From: Muscardinus avellanarius
Lineage: Eukaryota > Chordata > Mammalia > Rodentia > Gliridae
Direction: 5' to 3'
Assembly: GCA_963383645.1 (NCBI GenBank)
Contig: OY726569.1
Coordinates: 75,719,135 to 75,783,134, forward strand
Length of the DNA: 64,000 nucleotides
A program made the position numbers and the translations under genes. The notes under the pieces were generated by a model that saw only the letters and a list, made by a program, of their open reading frames with translations, was not told where the DNA came from and searched no databases. Every line of letters begins with the position of its first letter. Within the stretch, counting starts at the first letter, position 1. Positions 51,588-62,030 of the stretch are shown here, one piece after another.

Positions 51588-54019
51588 ATACACATGTAAC
51601 CATAAGCTCCAGAAAGTAAAGCCTGAGTCTCCCTATGTCTCAATGACTCGGAGAAGCATGTGCTGCCATCCAAGGCAGGGAAAATGGAGACTGGATACTC
51701 TGCCAGACTTTAAAATCAGAGCATTGTGCCTTAAAGAGAGATGAAGGCACGTCTCTAGAGGTGGAGCCTGGCCCCAAACTCCAGGACCTTGGAACTTACT
51801 GGGGCCTGTCTTGGTTGATACCGGGCCCTTGCCTTTCTTGCAGTTCTGGCACCTGCTTCCCTCCTTCCTGCTGCAACAACACTTGGCTTTGGTGCCTGGT
51901 GAGCATGAGGTGCTTCCGATCCCCCCTCCCTCACACCCGCACAGTGTCTCTACCTTCTTTCCAAGCCCAGTGTTGACAGCTGTCACTTTCAAAGTCTTTT
52001 TCAGGTCTTCTTCCTTTCAAGTTTAGGTTCTTCTCTGGTTTCCCTTTCCTACCTGTCAGCCTGTGCTGGGGAGAGTAGCTGAAAATGAGGAAGAAGTTTG
52101 TTTTTCGGGCTGACCTTCTTGGGTGAATATGAGGCCAGAATTCACGTGCCCCACCCTCCCCTCGCTGAGTAGGTCCTTCTCAGGAGAAAGGGTCACAGTC
52201 TCTCTGTCTCCAACACCCATCTGCTACTCCATTTGCACCCAGTATTTGTCCACTGTCAAGGATTGTGAAAGATACAGTACTGATGCTGGAGAACTGGTCT
52301 GAAATGTCGCACTTGGGTTCTATCCCCAGTGCCACTTATTGCTTGTTTCACGTCCTTCAGCCTCCACACGCATCCACAAATCCATCCTCATCCTTCTTTG
52401 GCTACCATAAAACCAATTAGATGATGGATTAGATGTTTTATTCCAAAGGCCAGAGAGCAGAACGAGGTAGGTGGAGTGTGCAGGAAAGTAGATTTCATAT
52501 CAACATTTAGAAGACAATCCTGCGAACCAAAGTTCATGCTACAGTCTTCCTAATCAAGCAGGGAGCCTTCTGCCCTGGAACTACTCAAGCCAGACAGGTT
52601 TATCACCCTGATTGGCAGTCTTGCATGAGAAGAAATCGCCGTGGCTTCAGTGGATGTAGAAACTCTTTGGGAGGAATCTGGTGGGGCTGTAAGCATTCTG
52701 CCCATGCCTTTTCCAGGTGACTGTCAAGGGCCAGAGTAAAAGATAGATTCTGAGATCTATGGGAAAGCAAACCCACAACCTGGGCTCAGGTTCACAGGCT
52801 GGCCTCCTCACCATTTCCTCAGTTCCTTGAGCCAGGAGTTTCAATATAGAGTGCATTGATGGGAGGCACAGGCCCACTCTGCATGGGTCCAGTGGACAAA
52901 GTCCGACAGTAACCACTTCTCAGGACCAACAGAGCCCGTGACTCCTCTGGCTGTGCTCCAACAGGATGAGGGCAATGGTAAGACTGGCCACTCTTGGACC
53001 TGCAAGAGCTCAGGTTGGGCAGGTTGGATAGACTAGTGTCTCTGCCATGAAATCTGACACTGCCAAGCTGGTGTAGACGGAACCTGCTCCCCACCTCCCC
53101 TGCCTGGCTGGTGGTTCTTAGCTACAGCCTCTGATCAAAGGAAACATTTCCTTCCACACTTTTCAAAGCCTACCTATCCACCAGCGCCAGAACCGAGATC
53201 AGAGTCTCTCCTTCCACTCCCCAGTGGCCCTACCCTTGTTTTGACTTTTGGTAGGATTCTACTCCATCTCATAAGAACTCACTAAATGTGGCTGTGTCTC
53301 TCCTGACTGCCCATGAAGTTGCAGTGAAGCCCCTGCTTCTCTCTTCCCACACCCTCCCAACGGTCTCTGCTTGCTCATCTTCCATGCATTGTAGTTTTTC
53401 TTTAGGAATTTAGGCAGGATAAAAGACTTTGGGTAGGGAAAAGGCCAGAAGCGATGAGAAGAAGACCAGACATAATTGCGGAGGAGTGGGCATTTGGCCA
53501 TGTGAACTGGCCTCACTGGGGATGGAGTAAGTAGGGCAGGCAAGAGCTGAGGCTGAAGATGACTATTCAACAAACCCAGAGCACAAGTTCAGCTGCTTTG
53601 GGCCCATGATAAGACATGTGGCTTGGGCGAGAAAGACCCTCCTCTACCCCTGTACTGGAAGCCAGCTTCCCTCTGGTCTCCTGAAGACTAGATGTGTTGA
53701 GGATATCTGAGACAGCCACCAGGTATTGATATTCCCAGGATGGACACCAGTACAGTGAGAGGGAGGCACCAGGGCAGGACAGGGAGAGCTGAGGTGGGCA
53801 TCATGGTGACTTCAGTTTATAGACGGGACAGTAGACAAATGAGGTGTCTCTGCAGAGACTCTCAGAGAAATCAGGGGACACTGCAAGGGCCAAAGTCATA
53901 ATAATACATGGACGAAATTTTGAGCTAGCAGGCAGTTGAGTTCCATAAGCAAATATTTATTCTGGACTTGTTATGTAAGATTGAAGTTATGAAGATAACA
54001 TCCCAGGCCTAGAATGGTA
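51588..54019. other. Repeat-poor unique sequence, 2.4 kb
   Basis: No repeat clearly recognised over 2.4 kb; an ID-like scrap may lie at 52300-52335 (TTGGGTTCTATCCCCAGTGC). Frames up to 119 codons without domains. No exon called. Confidence 0.45.
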
Positions 54020-54121
54020 AAAAGGATGTACTCGCAGCTCACATTTACTGTGACAGGCTCTGCACTAGGGATTTGACAGGCATTACATCACTGATCTATC
54101 ACACTAAATTTATGATGACCT
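54020..54121 (+). mobile_element. MIR relic
   Basis: TCACATTTACTGTGACAGGCTCTGCACTAG and GCATTACATCACTGATCTAT resemble the MIR core. Confidence 0.55.
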
Positions 54122-54712
54122 TAGTTTAGGGGTCTCCAGGGAAACCGAACCAGCAGGAGGTATATAATGAGAGAAATAAATTTATTATAAAGAATTGACT
54201 CATGTAGTTTTAGAGATTGGCAAGGCCCAAGATCCACGGGGTGAGTTTGCAGGCTAGTGACCCTTGCCAGCTGATGGTTTAGTTCCAGGTCACGTCTGAA
54301 GGTCTGGGCACCAGGAGAACTGGGGCTATAGTCCCAGGCTGAAGACCAGTAGGCTCAAGGCTGAGGAAGAGTTAAGGTTTCAGTTTAAGTCCAGAGGCAA
54401 GAAAAAAAAAATCTAATTTCCAGGGCCAAGGCTGCCAGGCAGGAAGGGTCACCCTTTTTGTTTTATTCATGTGACTAGATGAGGCCCACCCTCATCTACT
54501 TTCAGAGCCTGATCTACTCCATCTGTTGATTTAAATGTTCAGCTTCATTCAGAAGCACCCTCACAGAAATGCCCAGAAAATGTCTGCTCAGATGTCTGGG
54601 CAGCCCATGGCCCAGTCAAAATAAGCTAATGTTTGCTCAAGATAATATTTGCTCAATTTTGATCCAGTCAAAATGAAAGTAGCCAATACCAATTAGCCTC
54701 AACCATCACATA
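54122..54712 (-). mobile_element. MLT2-type (ERVL) solo LTR, antisense
   Basis: On the + strand: GGTCTCCAGGGAAACCGAACC, AATAAATTTATTATAAAGAA, GATGAGGCCCACCCTCATCT, TTAAATGTTCAGCTTCATTC, ACCCTCACAGAAATGCCCAG, ending TTAGCCTCAACCATCACA. Complements of MLT2 from 3' to 5' end. Near the right end CCAGTCAAAAT occurs twice (54613 and 54664), a local duplication. Confidence 0.83.
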
Positions 54713-55779
54713 TTATGTCTGGGGCAATTCTAGAGCCCATGTAAAGAGAAAGACCTCAATCTTCTAGCTTTGAGATAGAGAAAGGTTGAAGTGTAGAGTA
54801 ACAAAAGTGTTGTGCAGGAGGTGGCACTGGAGCGAAACCTTGAAGAATGGGAACCTTTTGACGAAAGTGGAAGAAATGAGTGAGAAAATAGGAGATGGTG
54901 TGAGCAAAGAACAAGGGAGGGGCCTCCCTGAGTGCGGGCAATGGAGCACATGAGGGGCGTCCCAAGCTGTGTTCTTGAGAAGATTCTGGGCTGGAGACTG
55001 TCATGCCAGCAGCGTGTTGGAAGCACTCCTGGGGTTGACAGCTAAGAAAGGGAAGGAAGTGGGTCTGGGCAGAAGGGGAAGCTGGCTGGGATGCAATCTC
55101 AAGAAAGGCTCAGCCAACCCTGTGGGGAGCTCTGGAGCTACAGTGGCTTTTGAGGGATTTCCTGGTTCAGGAGAGGGGGCTCAGGACTTCATCCTCTCTG
55201 CAGGTGCCTGGGGTGCGGCCATGATGTTGGGCAAGGGGAATCTCTTGAGCTGAGACTGATAGCTCAGGGTGGTCTGCTGGGAGAGCACCCACAAACTGGA
55301 CAAATCCTGCAAGGATCCGAGGAGACCATCTCATCACACACGACAGGGCGGAAAAAGGACAAAGCCTGTAGCATATGTCTGAGGCATGAACTTAGAATGG
55401 CATTTGGGGGCCCAAGCACAGGAGGTCCTTGTGGGCCAGTGCCAGGGACAGTCAATTTTCTCCTAGGGAGACAAGGAGCTACTTGAGGACTGTTGAACAA
55501 GGACGGAATGACTTGGGGTTGTTATACTTCATGAGGATTGTTCTGGAAGACACACTCAAGGCTGGATATAGGTAGGATGGACCGGGGCCTGGAGAAGAAC
55601 AGGACAGGGAGTTGGAGGCTCCAGTACTTAAGGTGGGGAAAGAAGAGGCAGGGAGAGAGGAGGGAAAGCAGGCAGAGCTGGGGAAATTCAAGCCAAGGAA
55701 AAGAAAAGTCCCAACTGAGGTACAGCCAGCAAATGGAGGTACAGCCCCAAATGCCGATGAGAGGCCAAGGGGATGGGGC
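54713..55779. other. Unique sequence, nothing recognised
   Basis: About 1.07 kb, purine-rich in places (55590-55690). Overlapping frames of 98-108 codons on the minus strand show no domain. Confidence 0.45.
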
Positions 55780-55895
55780 TGAAGCATGTGCCTCACAACA
55801 GGTCAGGAAAAGGCTTGGCGGGCCAATTTCAGAAAAGTGACAGGTCAAAACACAGTCATTTTGGGGTTAAAATTGCCTCTATGTACATGGCAGCT
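55780..55895 (+). repeat. Left copy of a dispersed 110-bp direct repeat
   Basis: Contains CAACAGGTCAGGAAAAGGCT and TTTTGGGGTTAAAATTGCCT. Matches 56383-56495 at about 85% of aligned positions plus one roughly 14-nt gap. Origin not recognised. Confidence 0.8.
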
Positions 55896-56050
55896 CCTCT
55901 GTCCTGGGCACTGTACTGAGTGCTGGACATACAAAATTCCATTTAATTTTCATGATCTTCAGATATTATTATTGTCACTTTATGGATGAAAAAGCTGAGC
56001 CTAGAGAGATTAACCAGTTTAGCCAGCTAGCAAGTCACAGAAAGACAATC
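55896..56050 (+). mobile_element. MIR relic
   Basis: CCTGGGCACTGTACTGAGTG, ATTATTATTGTCACTTTATGGATG and TTAGCCAGCTAGCAAGTCAC follow MIR order. Confidence 0.72.
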
Positions 56051-56382
56051 CTGGTGGGAGGTAAGAAAGGGGCGCCAACAGGGCAGGGTGCTCTAATGTG
56101 CAGCTCCTTCGGTCGAGAAGGAGCCTTGCCAGCGTGGAGCACACCAGAGGTGCTGTCTTCTTTTCATGTGGGAGAGGCAGAGACATGTTTGCAGGCTGAG
56201 GAGGAGTAGCAGAAGTTGAACAATTAGAAGAGGGGTGATAATTAACTAAGACAGGGGAGGAAGGGATGGGAATGTGGGTGAAGGAATTTTCCTTAACACG
56301 GTGTGGGGGCAAAGGCAGGAAGGATGGTGTGATCCGCCTTTTTGCCACTGTGGAATAAACCTGGGAGGAAGGAGATCAAAGG
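56051..56382. other. Unique sequence, nothing recognised
   Basis: About 330 bp between the MIR and the right copy of the direct repeat. Confidence 0.5.
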
Positions 56383-56495
56383 AGGAGATGTGTCTCATAA
56401 TAGGTCAAGAAAAGGCTGGGAGGGCCAATTTCAAACAACACAGACATTTTTGGATTAAAATAGCCTCCGTGTACATCGCAGTCCCTCTCACAGCC
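56383..56495 (+). repeat. Right copy of a dispersed 110-bp direct repeat
   Basis: AATAGGTCAAGAAAAGGCTG and TTTTTGGATTAAAATAGCCT, counterpart of 55780-55895, about 600 bp downstream. Confidence 0.8.
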
Positions 56496-56579
56496 CCTCT
56501 ATAAGGGAAGGACCTGAAGGAAAGGAGAGGCTTGGGGTGGCTGCTGGGAACTGGGGGACCTTGGGCTTTAAGATGTGCT

Positions 56580-56740
56580 AATGCAGCTGGGTGTGGTGGC
56601 ACATGCCTGTAATCCCAGCACTTGGAAAATTTAGTGAGATCCTGTTTCAAAATAAAAAAATAAAAAGGACTGGCATTGTAGCTCAGTGGTAGAATGCCCT
56701 TGGGTTCAACTTCTAGTACCAAAACAAACAAACAAACAAA
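56580..56740 (+). mobile_element. B1-ID SINE with internal deletion
   Basis: GCTGGGTGTGGTGGCACATG start; jumps from AGCACTTGG to TTTAGTGAGATCC, losing about 60 nt of the B1 half. ID half TTGTAGCTCAGTGGTAGAAT intact; CAAA tail. Confidence 0.88.
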
Positions 56741-58315
56741 CAAAAAAAAAGGCAAAAAGATGTACAGATGCCCCTAGGCTAGGCCAGTTGTGTGGTTTGC
56801 TGAAAACAGGTAGAGGGGGACGTCTGAAGAAATGGCCTGTCACCAGGTATGACTGGTGAGTTTAGAAATCCACCTGGCCAAGGGTGGCCTGGTCTGAAAA
56901 CCCAAGAGAAGTCCTGGCTCTTTTCAGCCTGTAACTTTAGATTTCCACTATCCAATTGGGGGAGCCAGTGGGAACTCATTCGCCTAGCTTAGGAGATGAA
57001 GGTGGGCAACTTGGTTGGTCCTCTGGGTACACAGAGGAGGTTGGTAATGGTGCCATCCACTGCCCCCGAGAACCGACATTCATGGTTAGCTAAGTCCCCC
57101 GAGGCCTGTGGCAGTGCCTCCTTGGGAGGCGGTATCCAGTGGAAAATGACACAGGCCAGCCCGGCCGCCTCTGAAAGCAGTGGGACTTTGCTTAGGTGAT
57201 GGCATTGTGCAGCCTCAGCTTCCTCTTCTTGGTTTATAATATAAGAGATGCTTCTCAGGGGCGTGTGTTGGGCAAGTTAAGAGAGAGGTGGCTCCTCATT
57301 GTCTAGTGAGGGAGCTGGGCCTTTATAAATAGGAGAGTCAATTTAAGAACAAAGTTCTCATTCCCTCCCCACCCCACCAGTAAGCACAGGGATGCCACAG
57401 GTTTGAGGAGAGAGAGCTACATGGTCAGGCCTGAGGCTCAGCCTGTGGACACCGCGCCCAAAGTGCCACCTCCAGATGCGCCCTCCAGATGTGTCCGCTC
57501 CAGCTGCTGGTCCAACCTTCACTGCTGCTGGTCTCAGACCTGGTCCCCAGCCAGCTCTGCAGCTAGGGGCCCTGCGCAGGACACAGAGAGGCCCGGCTCA
57601 CTGGCTGCAGGCGGTGTGTTCTTGGCCTCTTTGGGGATCTGGGATTTATTTAGCCCGTTTCCGTGGCAGCGCTGGTTGCAGCGGCAGCATCTGCCACCCC
57701 AGGAGGGAGGCTGAATGAGTCACGGCCACCCACGCTAACCCTCGCGCAGCACAGCTCTGCCCGGGACCACACATCATAAGTTGGTAAGATGCTGAAGCAC
57801 TTTGCCTCGTGGCAGTGCCCTGGGAAGGGCTCATCTCCAGAATTCTGATAGGCTGTTCCAGCAACTTTGATGTCGGCCTCACCTGTCTTCAGAGTGGCTC
57901 ATTTGGCTGCTGTTAGCCACTGCAGGGCCTCTTGGGAGAGAGGACCATAGGTTTTTGGACTCTGTGTCCAGTGTTCTTTTTATCCTCCCATGATCAGCAT
58001 ACCAAATGGTCTCTCTGTGGACACTTCTCTACCCATATGGACCTCAGGTTCCTTCAGGCTCTTGATCCAGGGTCACCGTCGGTGACATCCACCAGCCCCT
58101 CCTCTCTGGCAGCAGTCCTTTCCCAGAGCTTTGTCCTACCTTTCCTCCATCCTTCCTCTATGGGTAATCGGAAAGGATTAGTTCACCCTGTGTCATTACC
58201 GGTTAATAGCAGGTTACGTCACTAATCTCAGAGGCATTGCATTTGCTTGACTTTGCGAGACATCAGTCTTTGAGACTTTGCAAGGCAGAGCCTCAGTCCA
58301 GGGCCAGGGGTTTTT
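56741..58315. other. Unique sequence, repeat-poor
   Basis: No repeats seen. A GC-rich patch at 57430-57780 holds an exact AP-1 heptamer TGAGTCA (57716-57722). Frames of 80-103 codons overlap in two phases and on both strands; no domain. Confidence 0.45.
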
Positions 58316-58500
58316 CAAAATATAGTCCCCAGACCAGCAGCATCCTGGAGCTTGTTAGAAATGCAACTTCTCCAGCCCCAGTCCGGATAAGCTACAATGC
58401 AAAGTCTGCAGGTGGGGAGGGGGCAGTCTGCACTTGAGAAGCCCCCCAGGCGATTCAGATGCTCAGCAGAGCTGCGAAACCCCAGCTCCAAGGAAACATC
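58316..58500 (+). mobile_element. hAT MITE (MER5/Charlie-like)
   Basis: AGTCCCCAGACCAGCAGCAT, GGAGCTTGTTAGAAATGCAA, CCCCCAGGCGATTCAGATGC match a small noncoding hAT element in order. Confidence 0.65.
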
Positions 58501-59302
58501 TGTACAGTGTGCTCCCATCCTGTGGGGAGCAGGGCATCTGGGTCATGCATCTGTCTGGGCTCAGCCCAACCACGAATCTGTGTTTTGTGCAGCCACATGA
58601 GGGGCTTGGGTCATCAAAGACCTTACTGCTCCAGCTCTGGGGGCATGGATTCTTCCTGTGTCCCTTTCTCCAGACTGCTTTTGCCACATGGGAAGAAACT
58701 AGTGAGTTTTTTTTTTTTTTTTCCTGTGTGGAAAAGGGCAGCAATGCGTCACCTACTGCTGAGAGGCCCTGGGGGCAAGGACACCCACCCCTGGGAAGCC
58801 AACCTCCCAGCCACTGTGTTTAAGAGGGAAAAGACACTGGTGATATTTATTAATCCATATGCAGTGCTCTTTCTCCCATCAGTTCTCTTTCTAACATTTA
58901 CTGAATGCCCCGTGCATTCAGTGATCCCGTAGCCCAGTCCACAAGAACTTAAAGGAGGGAGACCATTCCTAGTCTCCCTGGCTGGACACGACAGAGGCTT
59001 AGCTTGAAAATGCTTTGTACCCTGTGAGGGTCTGCTCTGCTCCATAAACCCACTCAGAGGCTCAGGCTGATGGAGAAGCCACCCTCTTGTAGCTGCCTTG
59101 GTCACTGCTGCAGGAGAAGAAGCAGCTGGAGGGAATCGGGTACCACCCAGATGTCGATGGCAGCATTCTGCCCACATCTCGCTGGGCAGAATGGCTGACA
59201 TGGTCCTCCTCCCTCCCAACAGGCCAGGCAACCTGTGCACAAAAAGAGAAGAGTGGAAAGAGTCAGACATTGGAATACTTGACCACATTAAGACCACGCA
59301 GG
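58501..59302. other. Unique sequence, nothing recognised
   Basis: About 800 bp with a T run at 58707-58722. Conflicting frames of 93-212 codons on both strands, the longest running into the next SINE. Confidence 0.45.
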
Positions 59303-59485
59303 AGCCAGTGCCGTGGTGCAGGCCTATAATCCTAGTATCTGGGAGGCTGAAACAGGAGGATGGCAGGTTTGAGGCCAGCCTTAGCAATTTAGCAAAACCC
59401 TGTCTGAAAATAAAAAAGGAAATGGGAGAGCTGCATCATTGAGTAGGAGAGCTGGGTTCAATCCCCAGCACCATGCACACACACA
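59303..59485 (+). mobile_element. B1-ID SINE, old copy
   Basis: GCCAGTGCCGTGGTGCAGGC, GGGAGGCTGAAACAGGAGGA, then a degenerate ID half with GGTTCAATCCCCAGCACC and a CA tail. Confidence 0.87.
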
Positions 59486-59509
59486 AAACACCATATAGCC
59501 ATTCACTTC

Positions 59510-59905
59510 TCCTTCAATAAGTATTTACAGAGTATTTGCCATGTGCCAGGCATTGGGCCAGACTCTGGGGATATGATACCACAGAGCAGCTGCCTTCACA
59601 CAACTTTAGGGGGCTCCATTAATACCACGTTCAACACAAATAGTGCCTCCTGGTGTTGTGCAACATGGGAGCCCGGCGGTCCTACTTTTCTCGTTTATGT
59701 TTTGTTGTTATTACCTACCTATCTCCTCTGCCAGAAAGCAAAGTCAGTGCAGGAATGCTACCTGAGCTTTCCTGGCTGTGTTCCTGGAGTTCAGCACAGA
59801 GCCTGGCGCACTCAGTAAATGGTTAGAACAAGGAAAGATGAATGGCTGTTCACTACGTCCCCCACCAAGCCCTGCCTTCATGGAGCTTATAATCGACTGA
59901 GCTAA
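59510..59905 (-). mobile_element. L2-like relic
   Basis: TCAATAAGTATTTACAGAGT and GCCATGTGCCAGGCATTGGG (59516-59556), and later GCCTTCATGGAGCTTATAAT (59873), are complements of the conserved L2 3' segment. The middle is unassigned and may be an insertion. Confidence 0.5.
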
Positions 59906-60204
59906 AAGTTGCATAAACAATTAGTCAAAGTTTTATGCCAGAGAGAGTAAGATGCAGATCAAGTGAAATCTCAGCCCCAGATAATAAGCACAGGATCATT
60001 TTTGACTACAGATGGGGTTAGGGAAGCTATTCTTAGTTTTGCAAATGAAAACACAAAGGTCCAAAGAGGTCAGTGAGCCTGCCTGCCCAACATGCAATGG
60101 CTGCCAAGGCAGTGGAAGGAGACTGCCCTATCTCTGGGTCTGGTGTCCTAACTAGCAAACTTTTATGTTTGTGCAGTACTTTACAGTTTTTCAACAGTTG
60201 CTTT

Positions 60205-60385
60205 TTTATTTTTTTGGTACTGGGACTTGAACCCAGGGCCACTGTCCCATCAAGCTACAACCCTAGCTCTTTTTAAACTTTGAAACAGGTTTGGCTAAAT
60301 TGCTGAAGCTGGCCTCAGACCTGCAGTCCTCCAGCCTCCCAAGTACTTGGGTTATAGGCGTGCGCCACCGCACCCAGCTCCCACA
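60205..60385 (-). mobile_element. Antisense B1-ID SINE, shortened
   Basis: GGTACTGGGACTTGAACCCA, short linker, GGCGTGCGCCACCGCACCCA. Both halves have small deletions. Confidence 0.88.
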
Positions 60386-61074
60386 GTTAGACTTCATATG
60401 TGGCTGCAACTTTTCTTTATGGCTTAAAATCCACACACACCCCCGCCGCCCCACCTCCCACAGCACCCAGCTTCAGAGTTCGGTTGGCTCGCGGTGTTGT
60501 GTTCGCCTCTGGTGGGAGATGTGGGATGTATTTTCTGGTGAGGGTGGAACATCCTGTACCCCCCTCCCCGCCTCCTAGCATTTCCCAGCTGCCCATGGAG
60601 AAGGCACTTCGGAAGGGCATCTGCAGACCCACGGGAGGCCCCTGGCCACTGGTGGACGGAGGAGGGTGGAGGGTGGCAAGACCAGAGTCTTCCTCCCCTG
60701 CAGGCAGGAACAGGGCTCCTTAGGTTCACTTGAGCTCTCCAGTAAAAACGATTACATAAGTCGCCCATCTGGCTTCCAAAGCACTCTGGCAAGGACTCCA
60801 TCACAAGCCCGTTCGTTTTATGGGGCTTCCACAGACAGGGCGCAGTTACAGAGTTTATCATCTGGAATTTTCGCTCCTCAGGCTTTTGTCGCTGCGTCCT
60901 GCGTGTCCGCTCTATCAAGGCCCCTGCAGGGTGCTGGACATTCAGAGATGAGCCGGCCCGGCAGACCTGACCTTCAAGGAGCACCAGGAAACCTTCCTAC
61001 GATGCCTGTGCCCATCCTATCCCAGCTTCTACCCTCTCACTCTCACCACCACTTGTCTTGCACAGACTCATTTA
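60386..61074. other. Unique sequence, GC-rich left part
   Basis: About 690 bp. Overlapping frames of 71-186 codons on both strands; no domain recognised, no gene called. Confidence 0.45.
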
Positions 61075-61240
61075 TGTCCCAAGTGATGAGCTAAGGGCTC
61101 ATGGGAATTCTTCCATTTAATTTTCCTTCACAACTGATATTATTCTATTATTATGCCCATTTTCTAGATAGATTGTGGCTCAAGAGCTTTTGTAATTTGT
61201 CTCAGCTGACAGAGTTGCAAAAAGTGCCCAGCTGGGTCCC
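61075..61240 (+). mobile_element. MIR relic
   Basis: ATTATTATGCCCATTTTCTAGATAG, GTCTCAGCTGACAGAGTTGC, in MIR order. Confidence 0.68.
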
Positions 61241-61322
61241 TCCCACATTGCCTGCCACCCCTTTCTACTGCACCATGCTGTGTCTGCTGAAACACAGCTA
61301 TCAACCGTCTACACTCAGAATA

Positions 61323-61534
61323 AAATGAGCAAAGAAGCTGGGTGTGGTAGTGCACACCTGTTTCCCAGTAGTTGGAGGCTGAGACAGGAGGATCACAAGT
61401 TCAAGGCCAGCCTCAGCAACATAGTGAGACCTTGTTTCAAAACAAAAAAATAGAAAGGGCTGGGGGTATAGCTTGTAGATAGAATGCCCCTGGGTTTAAT
61501 TCCTAACTCCCCCTCTCCTCAAATGAGCAAAGAA
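61323..61534 (+). mobile_element. B1-ID SINE with perfect 14-bp TSD
   Basis: TSD AAATGAGCAAAGAA at 61323-61336 and 61521-61534. Body GCTGGGTGTGGTAGTGCACA to GGTTTAATTCCTAACTCC; tail replaced by CCCTCTCCTC. Confidence 0.94.
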
Positions 61535-61589
61535 AAAGTATATAGGTCTTTAGCTCTATCCGCACCTCCCTTTCCTTTTGAGCACCAAC

Positions 61590-62030
61590 TTTTTCATTTT
61601 GTAATTGACAAGTAAAAATTGTATATATGGTGTACAACATGCTTTGATATATAAATACATTGTGGAGAAGCTAATTAACATATGCATTGCATCACGCACT
61701 TATTCTTTTTTTTTTTGTGGTACTGGGGTTCTTAGAAACCCTTCTACCTCTGGACTACACTCCCAGACCTAATTTTTTTTTATATATTTTTATTTGGAAA
61801 CAGGGTCTCTTAAGCCAGCACGGCTGGCTTCGAACCTGCATGATCCTCCTGTCTCCATCTCCCAAGCGCGGGGATTACAAGCGTGCGCCACCACGCCTGG
61901 CTACGCACTTTTTCTTTTGTGGTGAGAACACTTAAAATCTACTCTCAGGGATTTTCAAGTATATAGCATATTGTTATTAACTATGAGAGTTAGCTTTTGA
62001 AAAAGAGTCGAGTGATTCTAAAGATCAGGG
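61590..62030. mobile_element. L1-related 3'UTR relic, split by a SINE
   Basis: TGGTGTACAACATGCTTTGA, GCTAATTAACATATGCATTG and, after the SINE, GGTGAGAACACTTAAAATCT, ATTGTTATTAACTATGAGAG are continuous in a known L1 3' region. Orientation not assigned. Confidence 0.55.
61694..61910 (-). mobile_element. Antisense SINE (hairpin subfamily), 8-bp TSD
   Basis: ACGCACTT at 61694-61701 and 61903-61910. Body: GGTACTGGGGTTCTTAGAAA, AAGCCAGCACGGCTGGCTTC, GCGTGCGCCACCACGCCTGG. Confidence 0.93.

Noticed and set aside
58749..59387. 212-codon frame, minus strand
   Set aside because: Starts inside a SINE and overlaps frames on the other strand; no domain.
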